Below, piece after piece: positions 8,810 to 18,058 of a stretch of 64,000 bases of DNA. Each line of letters opens with the position of its first letter. The first letter of the stretch is position 1. Below the pieces are notes generated by a model, which had not been told where the DNA came from, did no database searches, and saw nothing but the letters and a program-made list of their open reading frames with translations. Both the position numbers and the translations under genes were made by a program. The DNA comes from Thiotrichaceae bacterium UBA4486 (GTDB taxonomy: Bacteria > Pseudomonadota > Gammaproteobacteria > Eutrophobiales > Eutrophobiaceae), in the NCBI GenBank assembly GCA_002389045.1, contig DGNS01000009.1, positions 201,898-265,897 of the forward strand. The letters run 5' to 3'.

Positions 8810-10567
8810 TTAACTTCCGAGTTTGAATACCCAGAGACTGCCTCCCTGGTTCAGGTACTTGACTGCTGAAGCAACATCGCCACCCCATAATGGGACAGCA
8901 CCACCCCAACCGGAAGGAACAGCGATATACTGTTCGCCATCTTCCATCCAGGTAATCGGGTTGCCTACCACACCGGAACCGGTCTGGAATTTCCACAGTT
9001 CCTTGCCGGTTTTGGCATCAAATGCCTTCAGATAGCCTTCCGGAGTACCGGTAAAGACCAGGTTACCCGCTGTTGCCAGCACACCACCCCAGAGTGGAGC
9101 AGGGTTTTTGTATTCCCAGACTTTCTTGCCGGTCTTCGGATCAAATGCGCGCAGTGCGCCAATGTAGTCCTTGTTCAGAGGCTTGATAGTAAAACCGGCG
9201 CCGAGATACGCAGCGCCCTTCTTGTAAGTAACGGGTTCGTTCCACAGGTCCATACCCCACTCGTTGGCAGGCACGTAGAACAGACCCGTATCCTGACTGT
9301 AAGCCATGGGCATCCAGTTCTTGCCACCCAGGAAAGACGGAGCGACGAAGATCTGTTCTCCCTTCTTGCCGTCAGTGCTTGTTGATGGATCACCGGGACG
9401 CACACCGGTTTCTATGGGACGTCCGGTCTTGAGGTCAATACCCTTGGCCCAGTCAATCTGGTTCACGAACGGAAATGCATTCTCAAGCTTGCCATTGGTG
9501 CGATCGAGGACATAGAAAAAACCGTTGCGATCTGCGTGACCGGCAAGCTTCTTACCACCGGCATTGAATGCGACGGTTTCGTTGACACCATCATAATCCC
9601 AGGCATCATTTGGCGTGAATTGATAGTGCCATTTGATCTTGCCGGTATCGGGGTCAATGGCCACAGTCGATGTGGAGTAAAGATTATCACCCGGACGCAA
9701 GTGTGAATTCCAGGGAGCAGGATTACCTGTACCGTAAAATATGAGGTCAACTTCGGGGTCGTAGGTACCGCCCGCCCAGGTCGCGGCGCCGCCTGTTTTC
9801 CACAGGTCGCCAGGCCAGGTCGCATTGGTTGTGCCGCTGATTCCGTTGTCTTTACCGTTAAGGGTACCCATATGACCTTCAACGGTCGGACGAATCCAGA
9901 CCAACTTACCGGTCAATGCATCGCGGGCCTCGACGCGACCAATTACGCCGAACTCACCGCCGGAAACACCCGTGATCACCTTGCCTTTGACAATCAACGG
10001 GGCTGCCGTGAATGAATAGCCATCCTTGAAGTTGTCGATTTTTTCCTTCCAGACAACCTCGCCGGTATCCTGATTCAGGGCCACGATCTGTGCATCCAGG
10101 GTACCAAAGATAACCAGGTCATCGTATAAAGCTGCACCACGATTGACTACGTCACAACAGGGCAGAATACCCTCGGGCAGGCGATGGTCATATTGCCAGA
10201 TTTCCTCACCGGTTTTTGAATCAATGGCGTATATACGCGAGTAAGAGGCTGTAACAAATATTTTGCCATCATGCACCAGGGGCTGGGCCTCCTGACCGCG
10301 TTGTTTCTCGCCACCAAAGGAGTAGGAGAAGGCGGGGACCAGTTTGCTCACATTGCCGGCGTTTATGGTTTTAAGGCTGCTGTAGCGCTGCCCCTGTGGT
10401 CCCAGCCCGTAGGAGACCACATCTCCAGGCGTACTCGCATCATTAATGATGTCATCATCTGTAACCTTGCCAGCAACTGCGCTACCAGCCGGCAATATGA
10501 CCGCAATGCCGGCGACAGCCAGAGATTTCAGACCTGCTTCACAGGCTCTTTGGATATGCTTTTTCAT
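8810..10567 (-). CDS. PQQ-dependent alcohol dehydrogenase, probable lanthanide type
   Basis: The gene encodes 585 residues of an eight-bladed quinoprotein. A signal peptide ends near Ala32 (PAGSAVAG). It has the adjacent-cysteine disulfide (Cys137-Cys138), Glu205 (SGGEFG), Asn282 (GTGNPAPWN) and catalytic Asp324 in DAWDYDGVNE. Asp326, two residues after the catalytic Asp, is the position that marks lanthanide-dependent enzymes (XoxF, ExaF, PedH). The overall pattern (WPGDLWKTGGAATW, NSHLRPGDNLYS) is closer to ethanol-type ExaA/ExaF/PedE/PedH enzymes than to methanol-type XoxF. It would oxidise primary alcohols to aldehydes in the periplasm, reducing PedF. Expression appears to be sigma-54 driven from 10758-10773. 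Metal preference is inferred, not shown. Confidence 0.88.
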   Translation of the reverse strand: MKKHIQRACEAGLKSLAVAGIAVILPAGSAVAGKVTDDDIINDASTPGDVVSYGLGPQGQRYSSLKTINAGNVSKLVPAFSYSFGGEKQRGQEAQPLVHDGKIFVTASYSRIYAIDSKTGEEIWQYDHRLPEGILPCCDVVNRGAALYDDLVIFGTLDAQIVALNQDTGEVVWKEKIDNFKDGYSFTAAPLIVKGKVITGVSGGEFGVIGRVEARDALTGKLVWIRPTVEGHMGTLNGKDNGISGTTNATWPGDLWKTGGAATWAGGTYDPEVDLIFYGTGNPAPWNSHLRPGDNLYSTSTVAIDPDTGKIKWHYQFTPNDAWDYDGVNETVAFNAGGKKLAGHADRNGFFYVLDRTNGKLENAFPFVNQIDWAKGIDLKTGRPIETGVRPGDPSTSTDGKKGEQIFVAPSFLGGKNWMPMAYSQDTGLFYVPANEWGMDLWNEPVTYKKGAAYLGAGFTIKPLNKDYIGALRAFDPKTGKKVWEYKNPAPLWGGVLATAGNLVFTGTPEGYLKAFDAKTGKELWKFQTGSGVVGNPITWMEDGEQYIAVPSGWGGAVPLWGGDVASAVKYLNQGGSLWVFKLGS

Positions 10568-10757
10568 TTATAAAGAACTCCTCAGTTTTCCGGAATTTAT
10601 TCTAAGATTAAGGAATGGTTAAGACCGTCTTTCTCCCACTTCCAATAAACCTTGATTTCAAACAGAGTTAGTCAAAAATCTCGGTACGTTATATATCACG
10701 TGGCTATGAATCGAGCGGCAACAGAAGTACGCGGCTCACCACGAGCGACTATCTGTT

Positions 10758-10773
10758 TGCAGAACGCATGCCA
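10758..10773 (-). promoter_or_regulatory. Sigma-54 (-24/-12) promoter of the PQQ dehydrogenase operon
   Basis: On the minus strand the sequence is TGGCATG, four bases, CTGCA, with GG and GC exactly 10 bases apart as sigma-54 requires. Only two core positions differ from TGGCACG-N4-TTGCA. It is about 190 bases before the dehydrogenase start codon and is paired with an activator gene 490 bases away and with an upstream dyad at 10925-10941. Confidence 0.75.
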
Positions 10774-10924
10774 ATCAGGAAATAAACAATTCGAGATGAG
10801 GAAATAAACTTTAACTATCTGTTATTAATAGGCTAATACTTGATTCAGCGATGTATCGATTATCGCATTTAATGCTTCTACAAAGACTTGCGTGGATTTT
10901 TTTGTGGCATGTATAGTTAGTGTA

Positions 10925-10941
10925 TGTTGCAGAACGCAACA
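10925..10941 (-). promoter_or_regulatory. Dyad, candidate upstream activator site
   Basis: TGTTGC, five bases, GCAACA form a perfect inverted repeat about 165 bp upstream of the -12 element. That is the usual distance for an enhancer bound by a sigma-54 activator. The core TTGCAGAACGCA is shared with the promoter at 10757-10768. The adjacent AcoR-like regulator is the obvious candidate to bind it. Confidence 0.55.
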
Positions 10942-11057
10942 TCGGCTGGTAAGAATTACACTTTATATTTAGAATCTGTATAAAGTATTGTGAATCTTTA
11001 TGGCTTGATATTCACCGGCATAATGAACAAGTCTCCTTGCCGGCATATATTATCCAA

Positions 11058-13085
11058 TCAGTTACGAATGATTTTGCTTCTTCTATATATTGTAGAACGG
11101 TCAATACCCAGAATTCTTGCTGCCTTGCTGACATTACCATCCGTCCGTACCAGCGTAGCCCGGATCAGTTCATCATTTACTGTACGGAGATCCCGATTTG
11201 TACAGGTTTCAGGCCGTACCTCTTCGCCCCTGGTTCGTAGTTTATCCGGGACGTCCTCGATCCTGACCATATCACCCTGAACCATCAGAACCCAGCGTCG
11301 GCAAAGATTGTGCAACTCCCGAATATTGCCCGGCCAACTATATCCCAGCAATGTATCCTTGACCTCTGCGCTGAGTTCAAGCAGAGGCCTGCCCGCAGCC
11401 CAGCTTTCCCGTTCCAGAAATTCGACAGCCAGTTCGATCACATCTTCTCCACGTTCAGAAAGCGGAGGGATTTCAATTTCTAGTACGCTGAGCCGGTGAT
11501 AGAGATCCTGCCGGAACTGACCGGACTCAATTTGTTTGAACATTTTTGAACTGCCCGCGGCAATGATCCTGACATCGACATGCATGGACTCAACACTGCC
11601 AATGCGGTTTATCTCGTTGTGGTCAAGCACCCTCAGGAATCTGGACTGCAGATCCAGATCCAGGGAATCGATTTCATCCAGAAACAGCGTCCCGCCCGCA
11701 GCGTGTTCGAATTTGCCTTTCATGCCATCCCTGCGGGCCCCGGTAAATGCGCCGGGAACGTAACCGAATAACTCGCTCTCAATCAGGTCACGCGGCAATG
11801 CCCCGCAGTTGATGGCAATAAACGGCTGCTCAGAGCGCGTACTTTCCGCATGAATAGAGTGTGCCACCAATTCCTTGCCGGTACCTGTGTCACCAATCAG
11901 AAGCACACTGCTTTCCATGGGATCGCGTGAGGCAGCACGGGCCAGGGTCAGCACATCACGCAATTTCGGCGAGGTCCCACGAATATTATCAAAGGTATAT
12001 TTGGTAGGTGCGGCGCTACACCCCCTGCTGGCCTGTCGCTCTTGTGTGTGTACGTTTTTACTGTCAATAGCCGACAAGATCAACAATGCGCCCAGATTCT
12101 CCTGCCGGTATAACACGGGCTCGATACGAACACGTACCGTGTGACTGAAGCCCGTTTCGGATCGCATCTCGATTCGCATCTCCTCCATGATATTCTGCCT
12201 GATACTACGCAGTATCACCTCCCACAGGTCGGGCAAGAAACGGGTAACGGGATTTTCAACACACTCAGGAAACTCGAGATTCATCAGGCGTGAAGCCCGC
12301 GAATTGTAGTCAATGAGATAACCGTTCTCATCCACCAGCATCACACCGTCATTTGGCCAGCGTAGCATCCTGTCACGACAAACGCTGCGCAGGATCTCAC
12401 GCCGGTTTAACTGCAGCAGCGTCAGCCCCGAGTGAACACTTTGAGCGAGCGAAATCGCCAGTGTCATGGTTTCACGGCGGATCTGGTCGATCGGGCCAGT
12501 GATATCAATTACGCCTGCCACGCCACTACCACAAACGTCCGCGATAGGGGCCCCGTAACACACCCAGGGTTGCCAGCCCTTGCAATAGTGTTCATGCCCC
12601 ATAACCACTTCCGGTCTGCCCAACATCAGTGTCGTACCAATACCATTCGGACCAACCTCGTCTTCGTGCCACAATCCGCCTGGCCGAAAATTGATTTTTT
12701 CAAGTTCTGACTGAATGTCCTCGTGACCTACGGAATGAAGAATGCGTCCTTTATGATCAGCGAGCACGACAACATGCCTGTTGCCCTCGACCGAGAGCGC
12801 AATTTTTTCCATGACATTTATAGCGGCCTTGCCAAGATCACCCTGACGAAGTTTTTCCTCCAGACGTTCGGGAGACATTACCGTGGGCGCACGGGTGGAT
12901 TGCGGGTCGAGACCGCGTTCACGGCTGCGCACCCAGCTCTCGCATATCACACTACGGGGATTAAGATTTTGAAATCTGCCGGTACAAATAAATTCTTCCC
13001 AGTTTCTACACGCCGTATCGAGGCTGTGATCAACATTGGTAGGGAAGGCAATTGATTGATTAGAAATACTTTTTTTATTCAGCAT
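11058..13085 (-). CDS. Sigma-54-dependent transcriptional activator (AcoR-like)
   Basis: This 675-residue regulator has an N-terminal GAF-type sensor (about 90-225), a PAS-like segment (about 235-340), a sigma-54 AAA+ domain with Walker A GDTGTGKE (398-405) and GAFTGA (445-450), and a C-terminal Fis-type helix-turn-helix (NVSKAARILGIDRSTIYRR). The layout is that of AcoR, which activates alcohol and acetoin catabolism. The start at 13085 was chosen because AGGAGAAC lies just before this ATG; a frame from 13145 adds 20 residues without support. It is transcribed in the same direction as the dehydrogenase and ends 490 bp upstream of it. The ligand, perhaps an alcohol or aldehyde, is unknown. Confidence 0.87.
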   Translation of the reverse strand: MLNKKSISNQSIAFPTNVDHSLDTACRNWEEFICTGRFQNLNPRSVICESWVRSRERGLDPQSTRAPTVMSPERLEEKLRQGDLGKAAINVMEKIALSVEGNRHVVVLADHKGRILHSVGHEDIQSELEKINFRPGGLWHEDEVGPNGIGTTLMLGRPEVVMGHEHYCKGWQPWVCYGAPIADVCGSGVAGVIDITGPIDQIRRETMTLAISLAQSVHSGLTLLQLNRREILRSVCRDRMLRWPNDGVMLVDENGYLIDYNSRASRLMNLEFPECVENPVTRFLPDLWEVILRSIRQNIMEEMRIEMRSETGFSHTVRVRIEPVLYRQENLGALLILSAIDSKNVHTQERQASRGCSAAPTKYTFDNIRGTSPKLRDVLTLARAASRDPMESSVLLIGDTGTGKELVAHSIHAESTRSEQPFIAINCGALPRDLIESELFGYVPGAFTGARRDGMKGKFEHAAGGTLFLDEIDSLDLDLQSRFLRVLDHNEINRIGSVESMHVDVRIIAAGSSKMFKQIESGQFRQDLYHRLSVLEIEIPPLSERGEDVIELAVEFLERESWAAGRPLLELSAEVKDTLLGYSWPGNIRELHNLCRRWVLMVQGDMVRIEDVPDKLRTRGEEVRPETCTNRDLRTVNDELIRATLVRTDGNVSKAARILGIDRSTIYRRSKIIRN

Positions 13086-13147
13086 CCAGTTCTCCTGCGA
13101 TGCACTTGAGCAAGGTTTAAGGTCGTTACGATACAATCGTTGCATTA

Positions 13148-13163
13148 TGCTACAGATGTAGCA
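13148..13163 (-). promoter_or_regulatory. Perfect dyad upstream of the activator gene
   Basis: TGCTACA, GA, TGTAGCA is a 7-2-7 inverted repeat 63 bp before the activator start codon. It could be an operator for autoregulation or another factor. Its sequence differs from the dyad at 10925-10941, so binding by the same protein is not assured. Confidence 0.4.
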
Positions 13164-13301
13164 GCAGAGAAAAGTAATTTACGAGTGAGAACCTGCTTGT
13201 GCCTCAAGCCTGGCTTGCCGGCTGTGTAGATATTCTGGAGTGCTATGAACGATGCCCGAGTCCCGGTGTCAGCAAACCAATCTGCAACAATTGTTCTGGA
13301 T

Positions 13302-13332
13302 AAAAAAAAGGGGCTTGAAGCCCCTTTTTTTT
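13302..13332 (-). terminator. Rho-independent terminator after the OmpA-like gene
   Basis: The stem GGGGCTtgaAGCCCC is flanked by eight A on one side and at least eight T on the other, so it can stop transcription from either strand. It lies 25 bases past the stop of the OmpA-like lipoprotein gene (minus strand). Confidence 0.88.
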
Positions 13333-13356
13333 GTTACCAGATGTTAAAACGTTAAC

Positions 13357-14136
13357 CTAACGGGCAAGTATTTCAACCCGGCGGTTCATCTTGCGACCTG
13401 CGGCATCCGAATTGGAAGCTACCGGGTCACTCTCGCCGCGGCCTACAGCACGAAGCCGCGAGGATGAAACACCGTTAGAAGTCAGATAGTTCATCACCGA
13501 CTCGGCCCGGCGCTGGGACAGATCCAGATTATAGCTGTCGGAGCCGGTGCTGTCGGTGTGACCCTCGATAACTATATCCTGGCTCGGGTGAGTTTTGATG
13601 GTAGAGACGACGCTATTAAGGATAGATTTTGCCTCACTGGTCAGCGTTGCACTGTCAAAATTGAAATGCACACCTTGCAGGGTAGCCAGGATTGCCGAGC
13701 AACCGTTCGCATCCACTGGTGTACCCAGCGGAGTTTCCGGACATTTGTCGAGATAATCCGGGACGCCATCACCATCAGAATCTTCGGCACAGCCGTTAGC
13801 ATCCACCTTCACGCCGGGAGCGGTGAATGGGCATTTATCGCTGTGATTCGGTACGCCGTCATTGTCATCATCGGGGACGATAAAATTACCGGTGATTTCA
13901 GGCTCGGGGGCCGGCTCCGGAGCCGGCTGGACATCTCCGCAAAGCAATAGACCCAAGAGTCCGCCACCGATCATACCGGCACCCCCGCCTAGAGGGCTGG
14001 CGATACTGCCGCCGGCAGCGCCGGCAAGCGCGGTGCCGAAAATACATTCTTCCCGCTCCACCTGGGTTGTCAGAGTAGAACAGCCGCTAAACAGCACAGG
14101 GATTATCAGTGCCGCGAGAATTTTCTGTGTTCGCAT
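13357..14136 (-). CDS. OmpA-family lipoprotein with thrombospondin type 3 repeats
   Basis: The product has 259 residues and should be anchored in the outer membrane through Cys19 (lipobox LFSGC). A glycine-zipper stretch (about 35-65) is followed by Asp-rich calcium-binding repeats (DDDNDGVPNHSDKCP, DSDGDGVPDYLDKCP) and an OmpA C-terminal peptidoglycan-binding domain (about 150-259, with IEGHTDSTGSDSYNLDLSQRRA). The domain order resembles OprF-like or cell-envelope tethering proteins, but there is no N-terminal beta-barrel, so it is a lipoprotein linking the outer membrane to peptidoglycan. It stands alone and has its own terminator. Confidence 0.88.
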   Translation of the reverse strand: MRTQKILAALIIPVLFSGCSTLTTQVEREECIFGTALAGAAGGSIASPLGGGAGMIGGGLLGLLLCGDVQPAPEPAPEPEITGNFIVPDDDNDGVPNHSDKCPFTAPGVKVDANGCAEDSDGDGVPDYLDKCPETPLGTPVDANGCSAILATLQGVHFNFDSATLTSEAKSILNSVVSTIKTHPSQDIVIEGHTDSTGSDSYNLDLSQRRAESVMNYLTSNGVSSSRLRAVGRGESDPVASNSDAAGRKMNRRVEILAR

Positions 14137-14295
14137 TCGCTTTCTCCGTCGTTTTTATGCAGTATCGAAACGGCGAGGATGTTACCCCTCCGGCGCCCGA
14201 ACGCGCATAAAAAAACGCGTTCAAACAGATACCTGTATGTTTTTATTCGATAACTTTCTTCTCGTTATTTAGCCTTATTATACAACAAGATATGC

Positions 14296-15534
14296 TCAAG
14301 ATGCTATTTTTTCATATTTACTGGCCACGTAATCGTCGACGATAGCCTTGAATTGCCCGGCAATGTCCTTGCCTGTGAGCACGGTGACCTTCTCACCATC
14401 GATGAAAACGGGCGCCGAGGGCGTCTCACCCGTACCCGGAAGGCTGATACCGATATCGGCATGTTTGCTCTCACCCGGGCCATTGACCACGCAGCCCATG
14501 ACCGCGAGTGTCATATCCTCAACGCCCTCGTACTGGTTTTTCCATGCCGGCATCTGCTTACGGACATAGGACTGGATTTCGTTGGCCAGTTCCTGAAATA
14601 CAGTGCTGGTAGTACGACCACAACCCGGACAGGCCGTCACCAGGGGAGTGAACGACCGAATACCCATGGTCTGCAGAATTTCCTGCGCAACGATTACTTC
14701 CCTGCTGCGATCACCCCCTGGCTCCGGAGTCAGCGAGACCCGGATGGTATCGCCAATGCCTTCCTGCAGCAAAATACCCATGGCAGCCGTGGATGCGACG
14801 ATACCTTTTGAGCCCATGCCGGCCTCGGTCAAACCCAGGTGCAGGGCATAATCGCAGCGGCGGGCCAGATCCCGGTACACCGCGATAAGTTTCTGCACAC
14901 CGCTCACCTTGCAAGATAAAACTATATGATCGCGGCCCAGCCCCAGTTCCTCGGCCCTTGACGCGCTGTTCAGGGCCGACACAATCAGCGCCTCACGCAT
15001 GACCGCCTCGGTTTCCTTCGGCTCGGCCAGCTTCGCATTTTCATCCATCATGGTGGTCAGCAAATCCTGATCCAGGCTGCCCCAATTGACGCCGATTCTG
15101 ACCGGTTTGTCATACTCGATGGCTTTCTCGATCATGGTGGCAAACTGTGTGTCACGCTTCTCGCCGATACCGACGTTGCCCGGATTGATCCGGTACTTGG
15201 CGAGAGCCCGGGCACAATCCGGGTAGCGGCTGAGCAGCTTGTGGCCGTTGTAATGGAAATCACCCACCAGCGGCACCGGGCATCCCATGGCATCGAGCTT
15301 CTCGCGGATGGCGGCGACCTCGCGGGCCGCTTTTTCCGTGTTCACCGTGATTCGAACCAGTTCCGAACCGGCACTGTAGAGTTGCTGTACCTGCCTTGCC
15401 GTGCTCTCGGCGTCCGCTGTATCGGTGTTGGTCATTGATTGCACCACCACCGGGTAACCTCCGCCTATGGTGACACTGCCGACACGGACACCGACACTCC
15501 GGCGCCGTGTGACCGTCTGGTTTTCAATGGACAT
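14296..15534 (-). CDS. ispG: 4-hydroxy-3-methylbut-2-enyl diphosphate synthase
   Basis: This 412-residue [4Fe-4S] enzyme of the MEP isoprenoid pathway reductively converts methylerythritol cyclodiphosphate to HMBPP. The N-terminal TIM barrel begins with VQSMTNTDT. The cluster ligands are Cys302 and Cys305 (CPGCGR), Cys348 (MGCVVNGPGE) and Glu355. Length and motifs match the short bacterial form. It lies between the OmpA-like gene and fabA, transcribed away from fabA, and no other pathway genes are nearby. Confidence 0.96.
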   Translation of the reverse strand: MSIENQTVTRRRSVGVRVGSVTIGGGYPVVVQSMTNTDTADAESTARQVQQLYSAGSELVRITVNTEKAAREVAAIREKLDAMGCPVPLVGDFHYNGHKLLSRYPDCARALAKYRINPGNVGIGEKRDTQFATMIEKAIEYDKPVRIGVNWGSLDQDLLTTMMDENAKLAEPKETEAVMREALIVSALNSASRAEELGLGRDHIVLSCKVSGVQKLIAVYRDLARRCDYALHLGLTEAGMGSKGIVASTAAMGILLQEGIGDTIRVSLTPEPGGDRSREVIVAQEILQTMGIRSFTPLVTACPGCGRTTSTVFQELANEIQSYVRKQMPAWKNQYEGVEDMTLAVMGCVVNGPGESKHADIGISLPGTGETPSAPVFIDGEKVTVLTGKDIAGQFKAIVDDYVASKYEKIAS

Positions 15535-15830
15535 ACTGCATTCCTGTATAAATGGTTGCGCTGAGTCTAATCATCGCCGGATGGCTGTCAAGGTAATACC
15601 CGTAAACAACAATCTATAGATTATTTGACCGCGGTGGTTCAGTTATCCACAATCCCGTGAATTCCTGGAATCGTCCGCCGCAGGACCGAAAATTTCGAGC
15701 AAAAATCCCTCACTCGTGCGATACTTGCGCCTGTGAACCGGGCCGCGAGATTTCTGTCCGCCCGGCGGACAATACCAATAAAAAGCCGGATAACCCGTTA
15801 GAAACCCAACAATTATACCAGCGACCAGTC

Positions 15831-16370
15831 ATGCAGGCAGCCGTACTTTCAGACTTTGTACAAAAAGATCATTACTCCCACCAGGAACTGCTCGATTGCG
15901 GCCTCGGCAAGATGTTTGGCGAGGGCAACGCCCAGTTGCCACAGCCGCCGATGCTCATGTTCGACCGCATCAGCAAAATCAGCCGTGACGGCGGTGAACA
16001 CGGCAAGGGACTCATTGTCGCCGAGCTGGATATTCATCCGAATCTGTGGTTTTTTGATTGCCACTTCAAAAACGACCCGGTCATGCCCGGCTGTCTGGGT
16101 CTGGATGCCATGTGGCAACTGGTCGGGTTTTTCCTTGGCTGGATGGGCGCTCCCGGGCGCGGCCGGGCGCTTGGCTCGGGCGAGGTCAAGTTTACCGGCC
16201 AGGTAACACCGGATAAAAAGAAAGTCACCTATACTATCGATATGAAGCGAGTCGTTCTGCGCAGACTGGTCATGGGTGTGGGGGACGGCCGTATGGAAGT
16301 GGATGGACGACAGATTTACACCGCCAGGGATCTGAGGGTCGGGTTATTTACCTCGACCAAAGATTTCTGA
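15831..16370 (+). CDS. fabA: 3-hydroxydecanoyl-ACP dehydratase/isomerase
   Basis: FabA dehydrates 3-hydroxydecanoyl-ACP and isomerises trans-2- to cis-3-decenoyl-ACP, the branch point of anaerobic unsaturated fatty acid synthesis. The 179-residue product has catalytic His78 (FFDCHF) and Asp92 (GLDAMWQLVG), with the family block GSGEVKFTGQV. The start at 15831 aligns with the E. coli protein apart from a few extra N-terminal residues. The open frame continues upstream to 15657, but that extension is Pro/Arg-rich and not homologous. No clear ribosome site precedes the ATG. fabB follows after 16 bases. Confidence 0.94.
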   Translation: MQAAVLSDFVQKDHYSHQELLDCGLGKMFGEGNAQLPQPPMLMFDRISKISRDGGEHGKGLIVAELDIHPNLWFFDCHFKNDPVMPGCLGLDAMWQLVGFFLGWMGAPGRGRALGSGEVKFTGQVTPDKKKVTYTIDMKRVVLRRLVMGVGDGRMEVDGRQIYTARDLRVGLFTSTKDF

Positions 16371-16386
16371 CGGATCGGATTTTGAT

Positions 16387-17598
16387 ATGAAACGAGTAGT
16401 TATCACCGGTGTCGGTATTGTTTCCAGTATTGGCAACAACAGGGACGAAGTGCTGCTGGCGTTGAAAAACGGGACTTCCGGTATCAGGCACTCCCCCGAA
16501 TACGCGGAACTGGGATTCCGCTCTCACGTCTATGGCCCGATCAATATCAATGTCGATGACCATGTGGACAGGAAGAATCGTCGCTTCATGGGCGACAGCG
16601 CCGCATTTGCCTACATCGCCATGAAGGAAGCCATTGCCAACGCGCAACTTCCTGATGACCTGGTCTCCCATCCGATGACGGGACTGGTAGCCGGCTCTGG
16701 CGGTTCCTCCACTGAAAACATGCTCATCGCCACCGATACCATGCGTGAAAAAGGCGCCCGTAAGGTCGGGCCAACCATGGTGCCGAAAATCATGTCGAGC
16801 ACCAACAGCGCCTGTCTCGCCGTGGCCTTCAAAATCAAGGGCGTCAATTATTCCATCAGTTCCGCCTGCGCCACCAGCGCGCACTGCATCGGTAACGGCT
16901 ATGAACAGATTCAGATGGGCAAACAAACCATCGTTTTTGCCGGTGGCGGTGAAGAAGTCCACTGGACCGATACACTGTTGTTCGACAGCATGGGCGCGTT
17001 GTCGTCGAAATACAATGACAACCCGGGTGTCGCCTCGCGGCCTTTTGATGCGCATCGCGACGGCTTCGTCATATCCGGAGGCGGCGGCATCGTGGTACTG
17101 GAAGAACGTGAGCATGCGCTGGCCAGGGGTGCGAAAATCTACGCCGAGATCATCGGCTATGGCGCCACCTCCGATGGACTGGACATGGTCAAACCCTCAG
17201 GTGAAGGCGCCCTGCGTTGCATGCAGTTAGCGCTGCCGGAAAACACGCATATCGATTACATCAACGCCCATGCCACCAGTACACCCGTGGGCGACATGGC
17301 CGAACTGGAATCCATCAAAACCCTGTTCGCGGATCAGCTGCCGACGGTGAGTTCCACCAAATCGTTGACCGGCCACGGTCTTGGCGCCGCCGGCGTCAAC
17401 GAGGCCATTTATTCATTGCTCATGATGGAACACGATTTCATTGCCGCATCGGCCAACATCGAAACACTCGATGAAAAGGCGCATCCGGTCCCCATCGCCA
17501 TGGAACGCATCGACAATGCCGGACTCAAAACCATCATGTCCAACAGTTTCGGCTTCGGCGGCACAAACGCGACTCTGACCCTGCAAAAACCGGACTAG
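16387..17598 (+). CDS. fabB: 3-oxoacyl-ACP synthase I
   Basis: This 403-residue condensing enzyme elongates the cis-3-decenoyl-ACP made by FabA. The catalytic triad is Cys161 (SSACATSAHC), His295 (NAHATSTP) and His330 (KSLTGHGLGAAG), followed by the C-terminal SNSFGFGGTNATL. It forms the classic gammaproteobacterial fabA-fabB operon. The pair is often controlled by FabR or FadR; I did not find a convincing operator for either here. Confidence 0.96.
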   Translation: MKRVVITGVGIVSSIGNNRDEVLLALKNGTSGIRHSPEYAELGFRSHVYGPININVDDHVDRKNRRFMGDSAAFAYIAMKEAIANAQLPDDLVSHPMTGLVAGSGGSSTENMLIATDTMREKGARKVGPTMVPKIMSSTNSACLAVAFKIKGVNYSISSACATSAHCIGNGYEQIQMGKQTIVFAGGGEEVHWTDTLLFDSMGALSSKYNDNPGVASRPFDAHRDGFVISGGGGIVVLEEREHALARGAKIYAEIIGYGATSDGLDMVKPSGEGALRCMQLALPENTHIDYINAHATSTPVGDMAELESIKTLFADQLPTVSSTKSLTGHGLGAAGVNEAIYSLLMMEHDFIAASANIETLDEKAHPVPIAMERIDNAGLKTIMSNSFGFGGTNATLTLQKPD

Positions 17599-17632
17599 CC
17601 CGTTTCCGAAAAAACCGGCAGGTTGACAGCAC

Positions 17633-18058
17633 ATGACCGAACATCTGCTCAAGGTTTTACTCAGCTGGACGGTATCCCTGTCCCAGTACAATCATCCGCA
17701 TACACTACCGGATATCGAATACCGGGATCATGCCTTCTTCGTCGAAACCGTCTGCCTGAACAACAGCAAGTGCCCGATCGCGGCCTGGTACGACAATAAC
17801 GGCACCATCTTCCTCGACGAGCGTATAAAGGGTCACGAGGATGCGGAAACCCGCAGCCTGATAGTCCACGAGATGACCCATTACCTTCAGGATCTGAGTG
17901 GTAAATACTACGGCAAAACCTGTGATGATCACGTTTACCGGGAACGTGAAGCCTATAGTGTCCAGCGTACCTACCTGAAACGCATCGCCCAGGTGTACAT
18001 AGCCATTTACCAGAATTATCCACCCTGCAGCGATGCACAGCGCAAGCTTGACGGTTAA
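17633..18058 (+). CDS. Small HExxH protein, putative metallopeptidase-like
   Basis: The product is 141 residues, function not recognised with certainty. The striking feature is VHEMTHYLQ with a complete HExxH zinc motif at 79-83, followed by REREAY at 103-108 whose Glu could be a third ligand. That arrangement is seen in gluzincin-like proteins such as the DUF6647 type. There is no clear signal peptide; the N-terminal LLKVLLSW helix is short. Four cysteines (Cys41, Cys47, Cys97, Cys132) are present. It follows fabB by 34 bp on the same strand and may be co-transcribed. A Zn-dependent hydrolase role is only inferred from the motif. Confidence 0.6.
   Translation: MTEHLLKVLLSWTVSLSQYNHPHTLPDIEYRDHAFFVETVCLNNSKCPIAAWYDNNGTIFLDERIKGHEDAETRSLIVHEMTHYLQDLSGKYYGKTCDDHVYREREAYSVQRTYLKRIAQVYIAIYQNYPPCSDAQRKLDG

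Noticed and set aside
14203..14226. Terminator after ispG (GAACGCG...CGCGTTC)
   Set aside because: Only a 7-bp stem, with the T-run inside the loop and not after it, so it is too weak to call.
15657..15830. N-terminal extension of FabA
   Set aside because: 58 extra codons give a Pro/Arg-rich, non-homologous segment; the family start fits 15831.
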